The notes under the pieces are model-generated. The model did not search any database and was not told where the DNA came from. It was given only the letters and a program-made list of their open reading frames with translations. From Nemania diffusa (taxonomy: Eukaryota; Ascomycota; Sordariomycetes; Xylariales; Xylariaceae), in assembly GCA_038501195.1 (NCBI GenBank), contig JBBPUQ010000010.1:203501-267500 (forward strand): 64,000 bases of DNA. The letters run 5' to 3'. Both the position numbers and the translations under genes were made by a program. Shown piece after piece: positions 43,127-54,000 of this stretch (position 1 is the stretch's first letter; each line of letters begins with the position of its first letter).

Positions 43127-44119
43127 ATGGCTGCCACCAACGGCGACGTGACAAGTAGTCACACAACCACAGGCGCGAGACGGCCCTTGCCCTGTGGTAT
43201 TTATGCACCGACGATGACCTTTTTCGACCCAGAGACTGAAGAGCTCGATATCCCGACTATCAAGAAGCATGCTGAGCGTCTTGCACGAGACGGCCTAGCT
43301 GGCTTAGTTACCCTCGGCTCCAACGGAGAAGCCGTTCACTGCACACGCGAGGAGAAGTTGGCCATAACCCGTGCTACAAGAGAAGCCCTAGATGCCGCAG
43401 GTTTTCCGAACATGCCTATCATAGTAGGAGCAACAGAAAGCAGCGTTAAGGGGACCGTCGAGCTATGTAAGCTAGCTTCGGAGAACGGCGGCGACTACGT
43501 GCTACTTCTCCCGCCTAGTTATTATAAGGCACAGGTCGACGAGGAAATGATTGAAGGTTACTACACAGCTGTGGCAGACGCGAGCCCGCTGCCCATCGTT
43601 CTCTACAACTACCCCGGCGCGGTAGCAGGCGTCGACATGGACTCAGATCTACTGATCAAGCTCGGCCAGCACCCCAACATCATCGGAACCAAATTCACAT
43701 GCGGCAGCACAGGCAAACTAACCCGTGTCGCTCTCGCCCTTGACGCGAAGACGCCCTCGTCCGAGGGCAGCGGCTACATGGCCTTCGGCGGTATCTGCGA
43801 CTTCACGGTGCAGACGCTGGCGTCGGGCGGCAGCGGCATCATCGCGGGCGGCGCCAACGTCATGCCCAAGGTGTGCGTCAAGGTCTGGAACCTGTACGCC
43901 GAGGGCAAGGTCGACGAGGCCATCGCGCTACAGAAGATCTTGTCGCGGGGCGACTGGTTCCTCACCAAGCCCGCCATCGCGGGCACCAAGCAGGCCATCC
44001 AGAGCTACTTCGGCTACGGCGGGTACCCGCGCCGCCCGCTCAAGCGCCTGGACGAGGCCAAGGTCGCTGCCGTCGCCGAAGGCATCCGTGAGGTCATGGA
44101 GATCGAGAAGTCCCTGTGA
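43127..44119 (+). CDS. gaaC: 2-keto-3-deoxy-L-galactonate aldolase (GaaC/LGA1 type)
   Basis: A single exon of 330 residues. The frame is open further upstream, but 43127 is its first ATG (MAATNGD). It belongs to the dihydrodipicolinate synthase / N-acetylneuraminate lyase superfamily. Landmarks are GLVTLGSNGEAVHCTREEK (the G-x-x-GE carboxylate motif), VLYNYPGAV with the catalytic tyrosine at 162, and GTKFTCGSTGKL with the Schiff-base lysine at 189. A C-terminal GYGGYPRRPLKRL follows. The fungal enzyme splits 2-keto-3-deoxy-L-galactonate into pyruvate and L-glyceraldehyde, the third step of D-galacturonate catabolism. Its divergent partner encodes the first step. The L-galactonate dehydratase and glyceraldehyde reductase genes are not in the window. 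Codon use becomes strongly GC3-rich after about 43,690. Confidence 0.9.
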   Translation: MAATNGDVTSSHTTTGARRPLPCGIYAPTMTFFDPETEELDIPTIKKHAERLARDGLAGLVTLGSNGEAVHCTREEKLAITRATREALDAAGFPNMPIIVGATESSVKGTVELCKLASENGGDYVLLLPPSYYKAQVDEEMIEGYYTAVADASPLPIVLYNYPGAVAGVDMDSDLLIKLGQHPNIIGTKFTCGSTGKLTRVALALDAKTPSSEGSGYMAFGGICDFTVQTLASGGSGIIAGGANVMPKVCVKVWNLYAEGKVDEAIALQKILSRGDWFLTKPAIAGTKQAIQSYFGYGGYPRRPLKRLDEAKVAAVAEGIREVMEIEKSL

Positions 44120-45889
44120 GCACGTGTGGCTCGCGATTGAGCTCGCGCGGGGGCGACACACCACCACAGGCACACATACTCATACACGCACTCGCATCGA
44201 CTTTCTCGTCTGCAACCCACCCCCTCTCCCTCCTTCCCATCCCACCCGGTTATATGCACCGTCGATAACAACCGCGAATACCGGATTCGCTCGGCTCGGG
44301 GGAAATGCGGGGCGGGAAATCTGGGGGGAGGGATGCGATGCGGCTCTTCCAGCTCCTTGCTCGGCACTGTCTGTTCTGGAAAGCCGGGGGCGAAGGGGCA
44401 TTCCGACTCGCCCTTTTTCTTGTGCCGTCTTCCTTGTTTCCCCTTACCCTACGTCTTAGGCAGTGACTTGGCGGTGCATGCTTCGGTGCATTCATCACCG
44501 ATCAATATGGTAGGATGAAAATATGCGACGTACACCTTTTTTTTTTTGCATAGCAGACGTCACATGATCCATATTTTGGCGTACTCTGGCCGAGATGGAG
44601 AGGGGAACATTTTTCTAGAATATTCCTGTTATCTTGCTAGTAGAGCTGATAACCCGGGAAAGGGGGTGCGGGGAGAATTCAAGGGGTTCCCTTCTTATGT
44701 CAATATTGCTACATGTTCCTATAGCTCCCCCACCGTACATCACGTTGATATAAAGACGTAATCTCGCTGAAATATTTCATCAGTAGGTTACATACTAAAT
44801 TTGAAAGCTTGTGACTAGGAATTGTACATAACGTGTTTTAGACACATCCCGAGCTGAAGGCTTGGTTGCTAGAAATATCCACTGCGCCAAGAGATGAACT
44901 TAATATTCCAATTTTTATGGTAATATTTGTAACAAATACTGCTAAATTGCGAGAGTCTATAACCAATATGATAAAAGAATGTAGTTCAACGCTTAAATAT
45001 GATAATGTATATATTTTTCGATAATTGATGTGTATTGTAGTATCGATTGGCTCGTTTTTTATGCCCAGTGTGTTAATCGTTAAGCGTTAAGTACTCAGCC
45101 CCAAAGAGTAAGTATTAGAGACAGCGCTTGTATTTGAAATTATTGTACTTGTTAGCTGATAGGCGCAGTTCTGAGCTGGTATCTAGCCAACAGACAATAA
45201 ATAAACAAAGGCCACTAAAAGCCCACTCCCCGTTATAACCCGATATGAAATAAGTAATGGCTAATATTCGCTAATAAATAGTCGATTCTTTAGACGCTGG
45301 CGAGCGCTATATTATGCTTAGACTCAGTCTGAGACCTAGACCGGATATACCTACGCGTAGTCTTACCCCACGGTCTCACATCATTTTGTCTTAGACTTCA
45401 TCCCGTCCGATCTACAGATTATCCGTTTCAGATTACCATGCACGACGCTGTCGGAAGCCGATAGCTTGACGGCTACGTATGGCTTCGGGTTCGGCCGAGA
45501 TATATTAGGCAGATTTCCTAGGGAAAGATCATTGCTCTGGGTATATTACATAGTATCTCTGTCAGCGAAGGGGGATTCCAAACACTATGGATGTGTATTT
45601 GAATAAGATAATATCGATTGTTTCAGAGTATAAAGTACTCGGTGGTAAATGTCAAGCTAACTTTAGGAAATAGGCAGAGAGAGATGCTAGCATATCACCT
45701 AGATGTCATATAACTAACTATCCAAGATTCAGTGATGTCGAGTTGTTGTGTTGGGTTCGGGGCTTGACCGTAACGATCCCCAAATATGATCTCACGGCGA
45801 CTAGGATCAAGTATTGTAATTCTAGGCATGGAAGCCATTACTGTTTATTAAGATTATGTTGGGGCTATCAAGGCTTCCAGGTACGAAGT
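44120..45889. other. Intergenic, no gene seen
   Basis: About 1.8 kb between convergent genes. Immediately downstream of gaaC there is a CA/CT-rich stretch (44155-44240), then a T run (44538-44548). The rest is ordinary AT-leaning DNA. Frames here lie antisense to one another and match nothing known. Confidence 0.45.
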
Positions 45890-47440
45890 TCATATCCCAA
45901 ACTGCCTGGGATCTAGCTCAGCGACATCCGCGCTCCTTGCAGCGCCTTCGAAGATGAACTCGCTCATCAGCTTCCCTGTCGCCGGTGCGTTCTGTATACC
46001 CCAGCATGTGTGGCCTGCCGCAACCCAGAGCCCTTTGACGGCTGTCTCGCCCACGATGGGAGTACTCTCCTGCCCGGGACGCATGTGTCTCGGCATATAG
46101 CAAGCCTGTTTGGCTATGACAGGCGCGGCTTTGAGGACTGTGCTCACGGTGCCGATGTAGGCAGCCATGTCATCGCACTGTGCCTCGTCGACTTCGACCA
46201 AGTCTGCTGTCTCGGGAAGCGGAACGGAGGGGTCACATTCACCGCAAGCATATACTTCTCGCCCCGGTCGTGCATAGATCTCCGGGTCTACTTGGCCATT
46301 GTGTACTCGGCGCTGCCGATGCGGCGGCGTCCAATTTGCTGGCAGCGATATGTTGGTGAAGACGGCATACGGTGTCACGTCCGCCTCGAAAATAACACTG
46401 TGGGCGCGCAGGCCTTCGACTTTCGTCTGTGGGAGCAAGCTGCTCGTCCAGGGGCCTGCGGCGACCACAACGTCTGTCACGCCGAGCATCGTGCGTGGTG
46501 ACTCTGTCACTCGGTCAATATACTCGATGGTTTTGACGCTACCACGGCTCAGGCCTATCTTGGTCACCTTCGCATTAAGCCTGATCTCTACGCCGGCCGA
46601 GTTTGCTAGATTTGCCATGGATGTCGTGAACTGATAGGGGTGTACCTGCGCCGTCTCAGTATACCCTGCTAACCCCATTTCGGCATACTCCTCCACGAGC
46701 TCGCTATCGATCCAATCTAGATCCTCAGGGAGTATTGATTGGCGCATTAACGTCGCGGCGGCCTCGTCTTGCTTCGGCAGCTTCTGCCAGTCCTTGCCCT
46801 CATTTTGAGAATTCTCTTGGTCTTCAACCTGCCGAAGCCGTTGGACTTGGGGCGGAAGAACTGGAGCGCTATTGCATAGATCCGGAGGGATATTTTCTTG
46901 TTGCTCCTGCCGAGATACCGGCATACTTTCCCGCTGATTTGCACGCTTTGCTTTGCTGGACGTGGATCGCCTCCGTTTAGACTTGGCTTTGGACTTTGCG
47001 TCCTTTCTCTTCCTCTTCACCGTGGCGGCAATCTGGCCGCACTCTAGCAGTCGGTACCCCCATCTGGCAGCGCCATCGTGTTCGGCTGCTAGCTCGGCAT
47101 GTAGACGGTATGACAGGGGAACTATGCACATGGGGTAGGCCCAGAGACCGAGTAGTCCCCCCGCCTTTCCCGAGGCGCCAGCGGCTATGGAGGCCGTAGC
47201 CTCGACCAGCGTGATATGATGGATCAGGGGGTTGAAGGACGGGTGACGGGTTAGGTAGTAAGCTGTGGTCGTACCAATGATACCGCCCCCTGCGTTAGTC
47301 GGTCAGCTCGAGTCGAAACGAAGGCAATTGAGCGTCGCGAGCAAGCCGGGCAGGTGGTTTGGAGTGGTAGCAGTTGGAGCCTCGATTGGGAGCGTACCTA
47401 TGATCACGATATGTCGCGGTCGGGGCATACGGCTGTCCAT
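45890..47440 (-). CDS. FAD-dependent oxidoreductase, DAO family (Tda3-like), two exons
   Basis: Exons 47440-47398 and 47289-45890 join to 480 residues. The 108-bp intron interrupts the Rossmann motif (HIVIIG to GGIIGTTTAYYLTRHP), which makes the splice certain. LVEATASIAAGASGKAGGLLG is the second part of the FAD site. The C-terminal half carries VVVAAGPWTSSLLP, the substrate domain, and GLWVAAGHTCWGIQNAPATGKLMSE. The group is related to D-amino acid oxidases and yeast Tda3, implicated in endosome-to-Golgi traffic; its substrate is not settled. An unusual lysine/arginine/serine-rich insertion (about residues 110-150, KRKRKDAKSKAKSKRRR) followed by a glutamine-rich stretch splits the catalytic fold. 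A second in-frame ATG at 47428 could be the true start. Confidence 0.85.
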
Positions 47441-50147
47441 CGCCTCCTCGTTGACATGGCCAGACGACGATGCGAGGCGTGATGTGTGACGTTTGGTGCG
47501 TAGTGTATGCTAGCTAGTAGGTGCTGTAATGCACTGTATTTTTAGACTTCAGATGATATCCCCTGCAGAGTCTACTGTACGAGTAGGTCGGTAGCCCCAG
47601 ATAGCTAATCGATCTAGCCCGCAAGGACAATGGCAGTGCGACAGGCTGCGCCTTACACTAATAATTCGAAGGCGTGCGTACTGTAGGTAGGTACGGTATG
47701 TCTGTCTCAAGACATGTAGTAGGTAAGCTTACAGTGAAGTATGGAAGTATCTAGTGGGAATAGGCTGGCACCTAGAAATGCTAAAGAGAGCTCTTCTCAT
47801 TTGGCTAATAGGCTTACTAACTTAAGTGTACCCTCGTAATCAAATCCGAGTACGGCGTAGATAGTACTATACTTATTAGGTACCAAGATGTTTAGGCGTA
47901 AGGTCCATGCAGGGAGAGTTTTAATTACTTAGGTAGGTACTCAGTAAGTACAGTACTACACCCACCCATGCACACACACTAAGGCGAGGGGGAAGGGGCT
48001 ACCTTAGGGGTACATTAGGTAGGTACTCTACACGTACAAGGTTATCACTTTGAGGCCATTCCTGTGGTGTTATCATGCTCGGTAATCTTCTATGATTATC
48101 CGATTGTTTGTTTCTTTATTTTAAAAAGCTAAACAATATAAGACATCTAAGACCGACATAAGGTAGTACCAGAGATTATTTTAGTGTTATCTACAATTCT
48201 AGTAACAAGTAACACTGGTTTTTTTTATTTAGATTTGAAAATTAAATACCATTTGTTTTTATTTTTGTGAGTGACTTTATACATGGCATATTTCTAATCC
48301 TTACAACATGAAAAATTTCACCGGAACAGTTATTTACCTAGCACAGAGTAAACATATTTGTTTTGCCTTTGAACAATGCTTCCAAATTAAAGATTAGTTT
48401 AGCTCATAGACAAAATTCAAGTGAAAGATCGTATGTCAAAACCACCTTCAGAAAATTAGCGCATCAGTGAGATCATTTCCTATACAATACCTAGCAGGTT
48501 TGCGCTGGTACAGTTACTGGTCCATCCCGAGGGGCCGAGGGGCAGAATATGCTTATGCAGGAACAGGACTTCAAACAAGAACCACTTATTATTATTATTT
48601 TCAATTGACACAGCCATTACCCTCTATATAAGTATGTAGGTTCATCTCTGTGTATGGTTGGCAAACAGTATTAATGTTAACTATCCGAGCGATGAGATCC
48701 AACCTCCTCCCTCGTTGGTGTATCAAGTTACATCGCAGAGGAACTAATGTTACAGTGCTGTATGTACTCGGCAACAGGGATGCAGTCGCGTCAATTCCAT
48801 CTCTGGTAGCGTGCCAGCCAAGCCAGCCAAGTTGAGCCAAGAAATTAACGCTTGTTAGAAGCATATTTGAATAGGTAGTATACCAGTATGGAGGGAGATG
48901 TTGATGATATGTAGGGTTAGATTCGGAACGTATTAGCGCTAGGTACCTACTATATAGAGTACAGTAGACCTGCTTGGTAGGTAGCTTTTAGCTATCTTTA
49001 ATTCTTTTTGTGATGTGTATTATGTAGTGCAGGTAGGTATGCCGCTATATTCATCTACGTCATTTTTGCTTACTAACTCTCCACATAAATAGGCATAATT
49101 ACCCAAAGTAGGTAGTATATATACACTAGGTAGACTAATAGCACATACGCATACAGAGTTACCTCTAACCCACCGCCTTCAATTTATGAATGTCATCATT
49201 CTCTCCGTGTAGAGGCGTTGGTAGATAGATACCTACCTACTACCAATCTACTGGTTGGCTTTCATAAGTGCATTTCACAAAATCCTAACCTCGGATCAGG
49301 AAACTGGCGTGGCGCTCTTGGCGGCATACCATCAAGGTTGCAGCCAGCCAGAACATCGGAAGTGAGTGACTAAGACTAAGAGAGCGTCTCTCAGTCAAAA
49401 GTCATCTGGACGGTAGATTGATTTGTCAAAAAGGTGCAGCTTACCCAGGTAGCTTCAAATCGTTCTTGGTTGCCAGGTGGATTCCCAACAAACCCTACCC
49501 CCCTACAGCATTGTGCAGCACAACCCGCCCATCGTTATCGTTCCTTTTTTACTGTTTCTGTCCATCCCACCATGATCTTGACTGGTATTCCGGGTCGGAT
49601 TAGAGGCTTTACACAGCCTCCATCCTCTATCATAGGTATGTATACCCCTGAATAAACATGGCTTTTCTTCTAGGCACTGGGAATAGGTACCTACTTATCT
49701 ACTTAAGTAGTAGATAGGGTTGCGCTACCTACATACAACTCACTACCTTAGCTACCCGCTGTAGGAGGTATACTAGGAGCTACCTGCCTATAGTACATGT
49801 ATTGTGGGGTCCTCACTAGGTACCCACAAGGTACTGCCACCTTCTATTAGCGTGCCATCTGTACCTGCTTCTTGGATACTTGTACTTTAGTCTAGCTACC
49901 AGGTGAGGTACATGTTGTCTGGGGACCCCTGCTGACTATTTTTGTCATCGAGGAAAAAGATCACCTTTTGTTCAACAGTACCTGCGCATACAAAGTCAGA
50001 GCTCCCACCATCCGTCGCCCTCTTCCACCGCTCATCGCAAACCCCACCTATAATAAGAAACGGCCCTCGACGTTCGCATCTGTGACGACCTCTTCATCTT
50101 CCACTCCTACTCCCGTTTTTATCGCAACCCACAGATCTATAGTCACA
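47441..50147. other. 2.7-kb intergenic region with TAGGTA-type motifs
   Basis: No coding frame of quality. The sequence is dotted with TAGGTAGGTAC / GTACCTACCTA words (for example 47686-47697, 47930-47942, 48018-48028, 49235-49250, 49685-49700, 49730-49760, 49775-49835) and a CTACTTAAGTAG palindrome at 49699-49710. The last ~200 bp before 50148 are CT-rich and form the leader of the peroxidase gene. Confidence 0.45.
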
Positions 50148-51033
50148 ATGGCCGCCGCTACCACTTTCTGGGACTTCACCCCCAAGGACAGTATGTAATA
50201 GCTCTAAACCCCGCCAGATCTGGGATGTGCTAGCTAACCAATTCGCCTCTGCTAAACAGAGAAGGGCGCTGACAAGCCTTTGTCCGAATACAAGGGCAAG
50301 GTCGTCCTTGTTGTCAACACTGCCTCCAAGTGCGGCTTCACTCCCCAGTTCGCTGGTCTCGAGAAGCTGTAAGTTTGCGCTACTTCCTCCTCGCCCTATG
50401 TTCAGCTTGCCAATTGTCCTGCGCCTGGTACCACGAGTGAATCCTCGTCAGAAGCAGTGCTCACAGTTGCATGAACATGACCACAAACACCCTGCTCACT
50501 CTTTCGACTCCGTCCTAACCTCCTTGAACAGCTACAAGGACATCATTGCCGCTAACCCTGATGACTTTGTCATCATTGGCTTCCCCTGCAACCAGTTCGC
50601 CAGCCAGGACCCCGGCAGCAACGACGAGATCCAGGAGTTCTGCCAGGTTAACTACGGCGTCACTTTCCCCATCTTGGGCAAGGTCGACGTCAACGGCGAC
50701 AAGCCCGAGCCTGTCTGGGACTGGCTGAAGAACGAGCAGGCCGGTGTTCTGGGCATCAAGCGTGTCAAGTGGAACTTCGAGAAGTTCCTCATTGGCCGTG
50801 ATGGCAAGGTCAAGGGTCGCTGGGCTTCTACTACCAAGCCTGAGGCCCTCGAGAAGTTCATCAAGGAGCAGCGTGAGTAATTTCCAATGCCTATTCCATC
50901 TCCTCAGCAAGAATCTCCTCAAATTAGCTGCCGGCCTGAGAAGCCCTGTCCGGTCCCGGACCACATTGAGAATTGTCTTACAGAGCAATCACTAACGCTA
51001 TGTATCATAGTCGCTGTCCCCAAGAAGGAATAA
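50148..51033 (+). CDS. Glutathione peroxidase-family thiol peroxidase (Hyr1/Gpx3 type), four exons
   Basis: Exons 50148-50190, 50260-50368, 50532-50872 and 51011-51033 join to 171 residues. The introns are 69, 163 and 138 bp. [12 protein letters not shown] supplies the peroxidatic cysteine (Cys39), [11 protein letters not shown] the conserved glutamine/asparagine site, [12 protein letters not shown] the resolving cysteine (Cys88), and KWNFEKFL the tryptophan-asparagine pair. Cysteine instead of selenocysteine and the resolving cysteine indicate the thioredoxin-dependent fungal class. In yeast Hyr1/Gpx3 also senses peroxide and activates Yap1. That sensor role here is inference. The last exon encodes only the AVPKKE tail. 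There is no targeting sequence, so it is likely cytosolic. Confidence 0.95.
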
Positions 51034-54000
51034 GCCTTTCACGCTAAGTCACACGTAATGGACGAGTATATGGTGGACGAAGTTAGGAGTTTATGAGCAA
51101 AATTCTAATGTTTGCATTGACGATACCCCAAGGGTGGCCAAAATGTAATCGCCCTGGAACTGAACGAGGTTTCATTCCACATGGGCTGTATGGGGCCATA
51201 CGGACCACTTGTTTAGATCAATACCACTATTTCGATTCTCACAATTCTCTTTGTATCCGCTTCTCGCGATAAGAGATCTGGTGTAACTGTTCCCTCATAT
51301 CGTAGTGTACATGGCCATGTGGGCAGACAGGGGTTTTTTTATCGGTTTGGTCCCCCTTGAACCACTAGCCAAACGGTTGTCCCAGGCGTTAATATCACAT
51401 CCAGGGTTTGATCATTAGGCTGCGCAAGCGAATCGCAACAACAGTAGCCTCCGGCGCTAGAGTGATCTATTGTATCATAGCTAGCCGCCGTGGGAAGTGA
51501 TGCGGCGTTTCATTTGCCCTCTACCTATACCTCGAGACCCGACGCCGTGAGCCCGCCCAGCGGCAACAAGAGCACTATTTATAGTAATGTGCGCGCCTGT
51601 CCGCCTGCCTCCCTCCAGCGATGGTACGGCCTCGTCGGATTTAGATTGCGGCTGACGTTGCTTTCGGGACTCGGGTCGGCTGATGAGTACCGTTTACAGG
51701 CGGTATCCGGGACTTGCTGCTGCGGAAGTAGTATCGCCTTTCTCCCGCCTCTCTATCCCCTCGCCCGCGCGGGGCAAAGAAGGGGAGAGGTGGGGTGGTG
51801 ATAGATGTCAAGCTCGAATACCCAGGCAGTTCTCGCTCCAGTCTAGCTAAGCTACCTGTTTAATCTATAACTGCGGATATAAAACGCGCTAGGAAATAAG
51901 TCGATATGAGCTTCGAACCCTTGACCGCCCTGCTAGCTATGTGGTACTGTCCTCTATATCTATAGAGCTTGTTCTTGGTTTGGTGGGGGGATATCGCTGC
52001 TTGGGGTATATTCCGAAGCCCTTATATTCCCGTCCGCTTAGCAATATCTCACACGTGTGGACGGGAACACTACTGTGTGGCCGTGATAATGAGTGCCTTG
52101 ATGCATGTCTGTTATTTATGTGATTTCACTTCATCACATTTGGATATCACGAAAACCTGACGATCTTTCATGAGATTTGAGCCCGTGCGCTCTTCAGTGT
52201 ACGTGCAGTGAACTATACATACACCCATGCAAATTCTATCATATTCGCCATGAATATTCGGGCTTCACTAAGCCCTCATAGGATATATTATTCGTAAATA
52301 GCATCAGTGAGTATATATACTCATCCGCTTAGTCGAACTCTTCTATTAGCAATCCTAACATGCAATGGGGGAATTAAGCTCCTCGCAGCTAGGTGCGTAG
52401 TTCTCCTATAGTAATCTTATGGTCATTTCCTTAATTACAGATGCCCAGGGAAAGCGAGCAATGCTTGCGGACCGCAGTCACCATCAAGTCAACGTTAGTT
52501 GGTCTTCTCTCACTTTCTAACAGGTCACGGACTATAGGGTGGTAGTCTCGGATAAAAGAGAAAGATATATTAGAGGTTCATATGGCAGAGGCCTAGTCGC
52601 GGGTTCTAGAAAGAGTAGAAAGTTAGAAAAACTTTGGGCTAACGTAGACTCTATCGGCATCATGTCATGTTGATGTCTTGATTCTTCGCTCCTGATTTCC
52701 TTGGAGATTTGTAGGTGTACCCTCGTCGGCATAAAAGACTATAGGTAAATTTACTAATACACTTATTAGGATATCGATATTAGAGCTTGCCTTGAGGCAT
52801 GGCCTCTCATAAAAGCAACTAGACTCGTTAGATCTAGTATCGTGAGAATACCACTAGGCAATTACACGTGTGTCAGTTGGCGGGAATTCTTCAGTCGTCA
52901 TGAGATTGGACTTCCGCATCATCATCGAACATACTAGGACCGGAGATGAACAACATATTGGCAATGATATTAACCGGCACGTCTCGTAAAGGATATACTA
53001 TAACATTAACCGTGCTATATATCAGGCTAGTTGCGTAAGTTTCTTTAAAACAGTTGTCAGAGGCTATATGTACAGTCTATGTGAGAAGCGATAACGCATT
53101 CATAGATGAATTCTAGACACCATGTACCATGTTATGACGCCGAAGGTGCTTATCGTGTGGTTCGCCGCCAATGGATGTCTATAAAACACATGGACCGCAT
53201 GCATGCCGTTTACAGAGGGCAAAATTAAGACGATCTACTCATGATATCTCAAGTGAAAAGCTGTTTTGGTGCCGAATGTGAGTAGGCTTCATTGACTGCC
53301 TATACTGACTGTATCTTCTATAAGGAAGTTACCTAGGGGCACGAAACTATCTTAGTGATAAATCTTGCTATGTATCCGCTGAATACTAAATACAAGGAAT
53401 GCTAGGTATAACATATATCTTTACTACCGATCTCTCACCCGACTTAGAGTGAGGATGTTCCGTTATTTCCAGTACGAAGCAAAGCCTAGTCGGTGTTGTT
53501 TGACAGTAAGTAGGCAGTGATGCACTTTATTTACGACTCATTTTATATCAGTATTAATAAGAGTTCAGATTGTTAAAACATACACAATGACACACAGCCT
53601 CGAGCAAGAAGAGATACAAGTGTCTAAGCTTAGACTATGAAGTTAGGGCTTCGTGCTCATTATACACTGCCTTCCGCCGCTCGGTCTCTGCTATAATCAT
53701 GAATATGAATTTCTTGACATAAAAAACCTATGGAGTTGTTAGAGGAATTCTAAACGACTATGCTGATTACCAAAGAACCAACGGTCTCAGTCCCTCATCA
53801 TGAGGGTACGAGCTGGGTATAGGTTGACGGTACCTACTCGGTATCTTCCAAGTACGATATTATTTTCACTAAAATTGACCATATTCATGGTATATGATGT
53901 GAATCTGGTGCATAAGGCATGCCGATACAGATGGTATGCACCCCAGTCTAACAACCATCTGCGTGGAAGCTTGATATCAACATTATGGCATTGCCCCTTT

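Noticed and set aside
43725..44459. 244-codon frame overlapping the end of gaaC
   Set aside because: Out-of-frame shadow of GC-rich gaaC; arginine/serine/proline-rich without motif.
51905..51960. Possible minus-strand tRNA suggested by GGGTTCGAAG
   Set aside because: The T stem does not pair fully and no D arm or acceptor stem is found.
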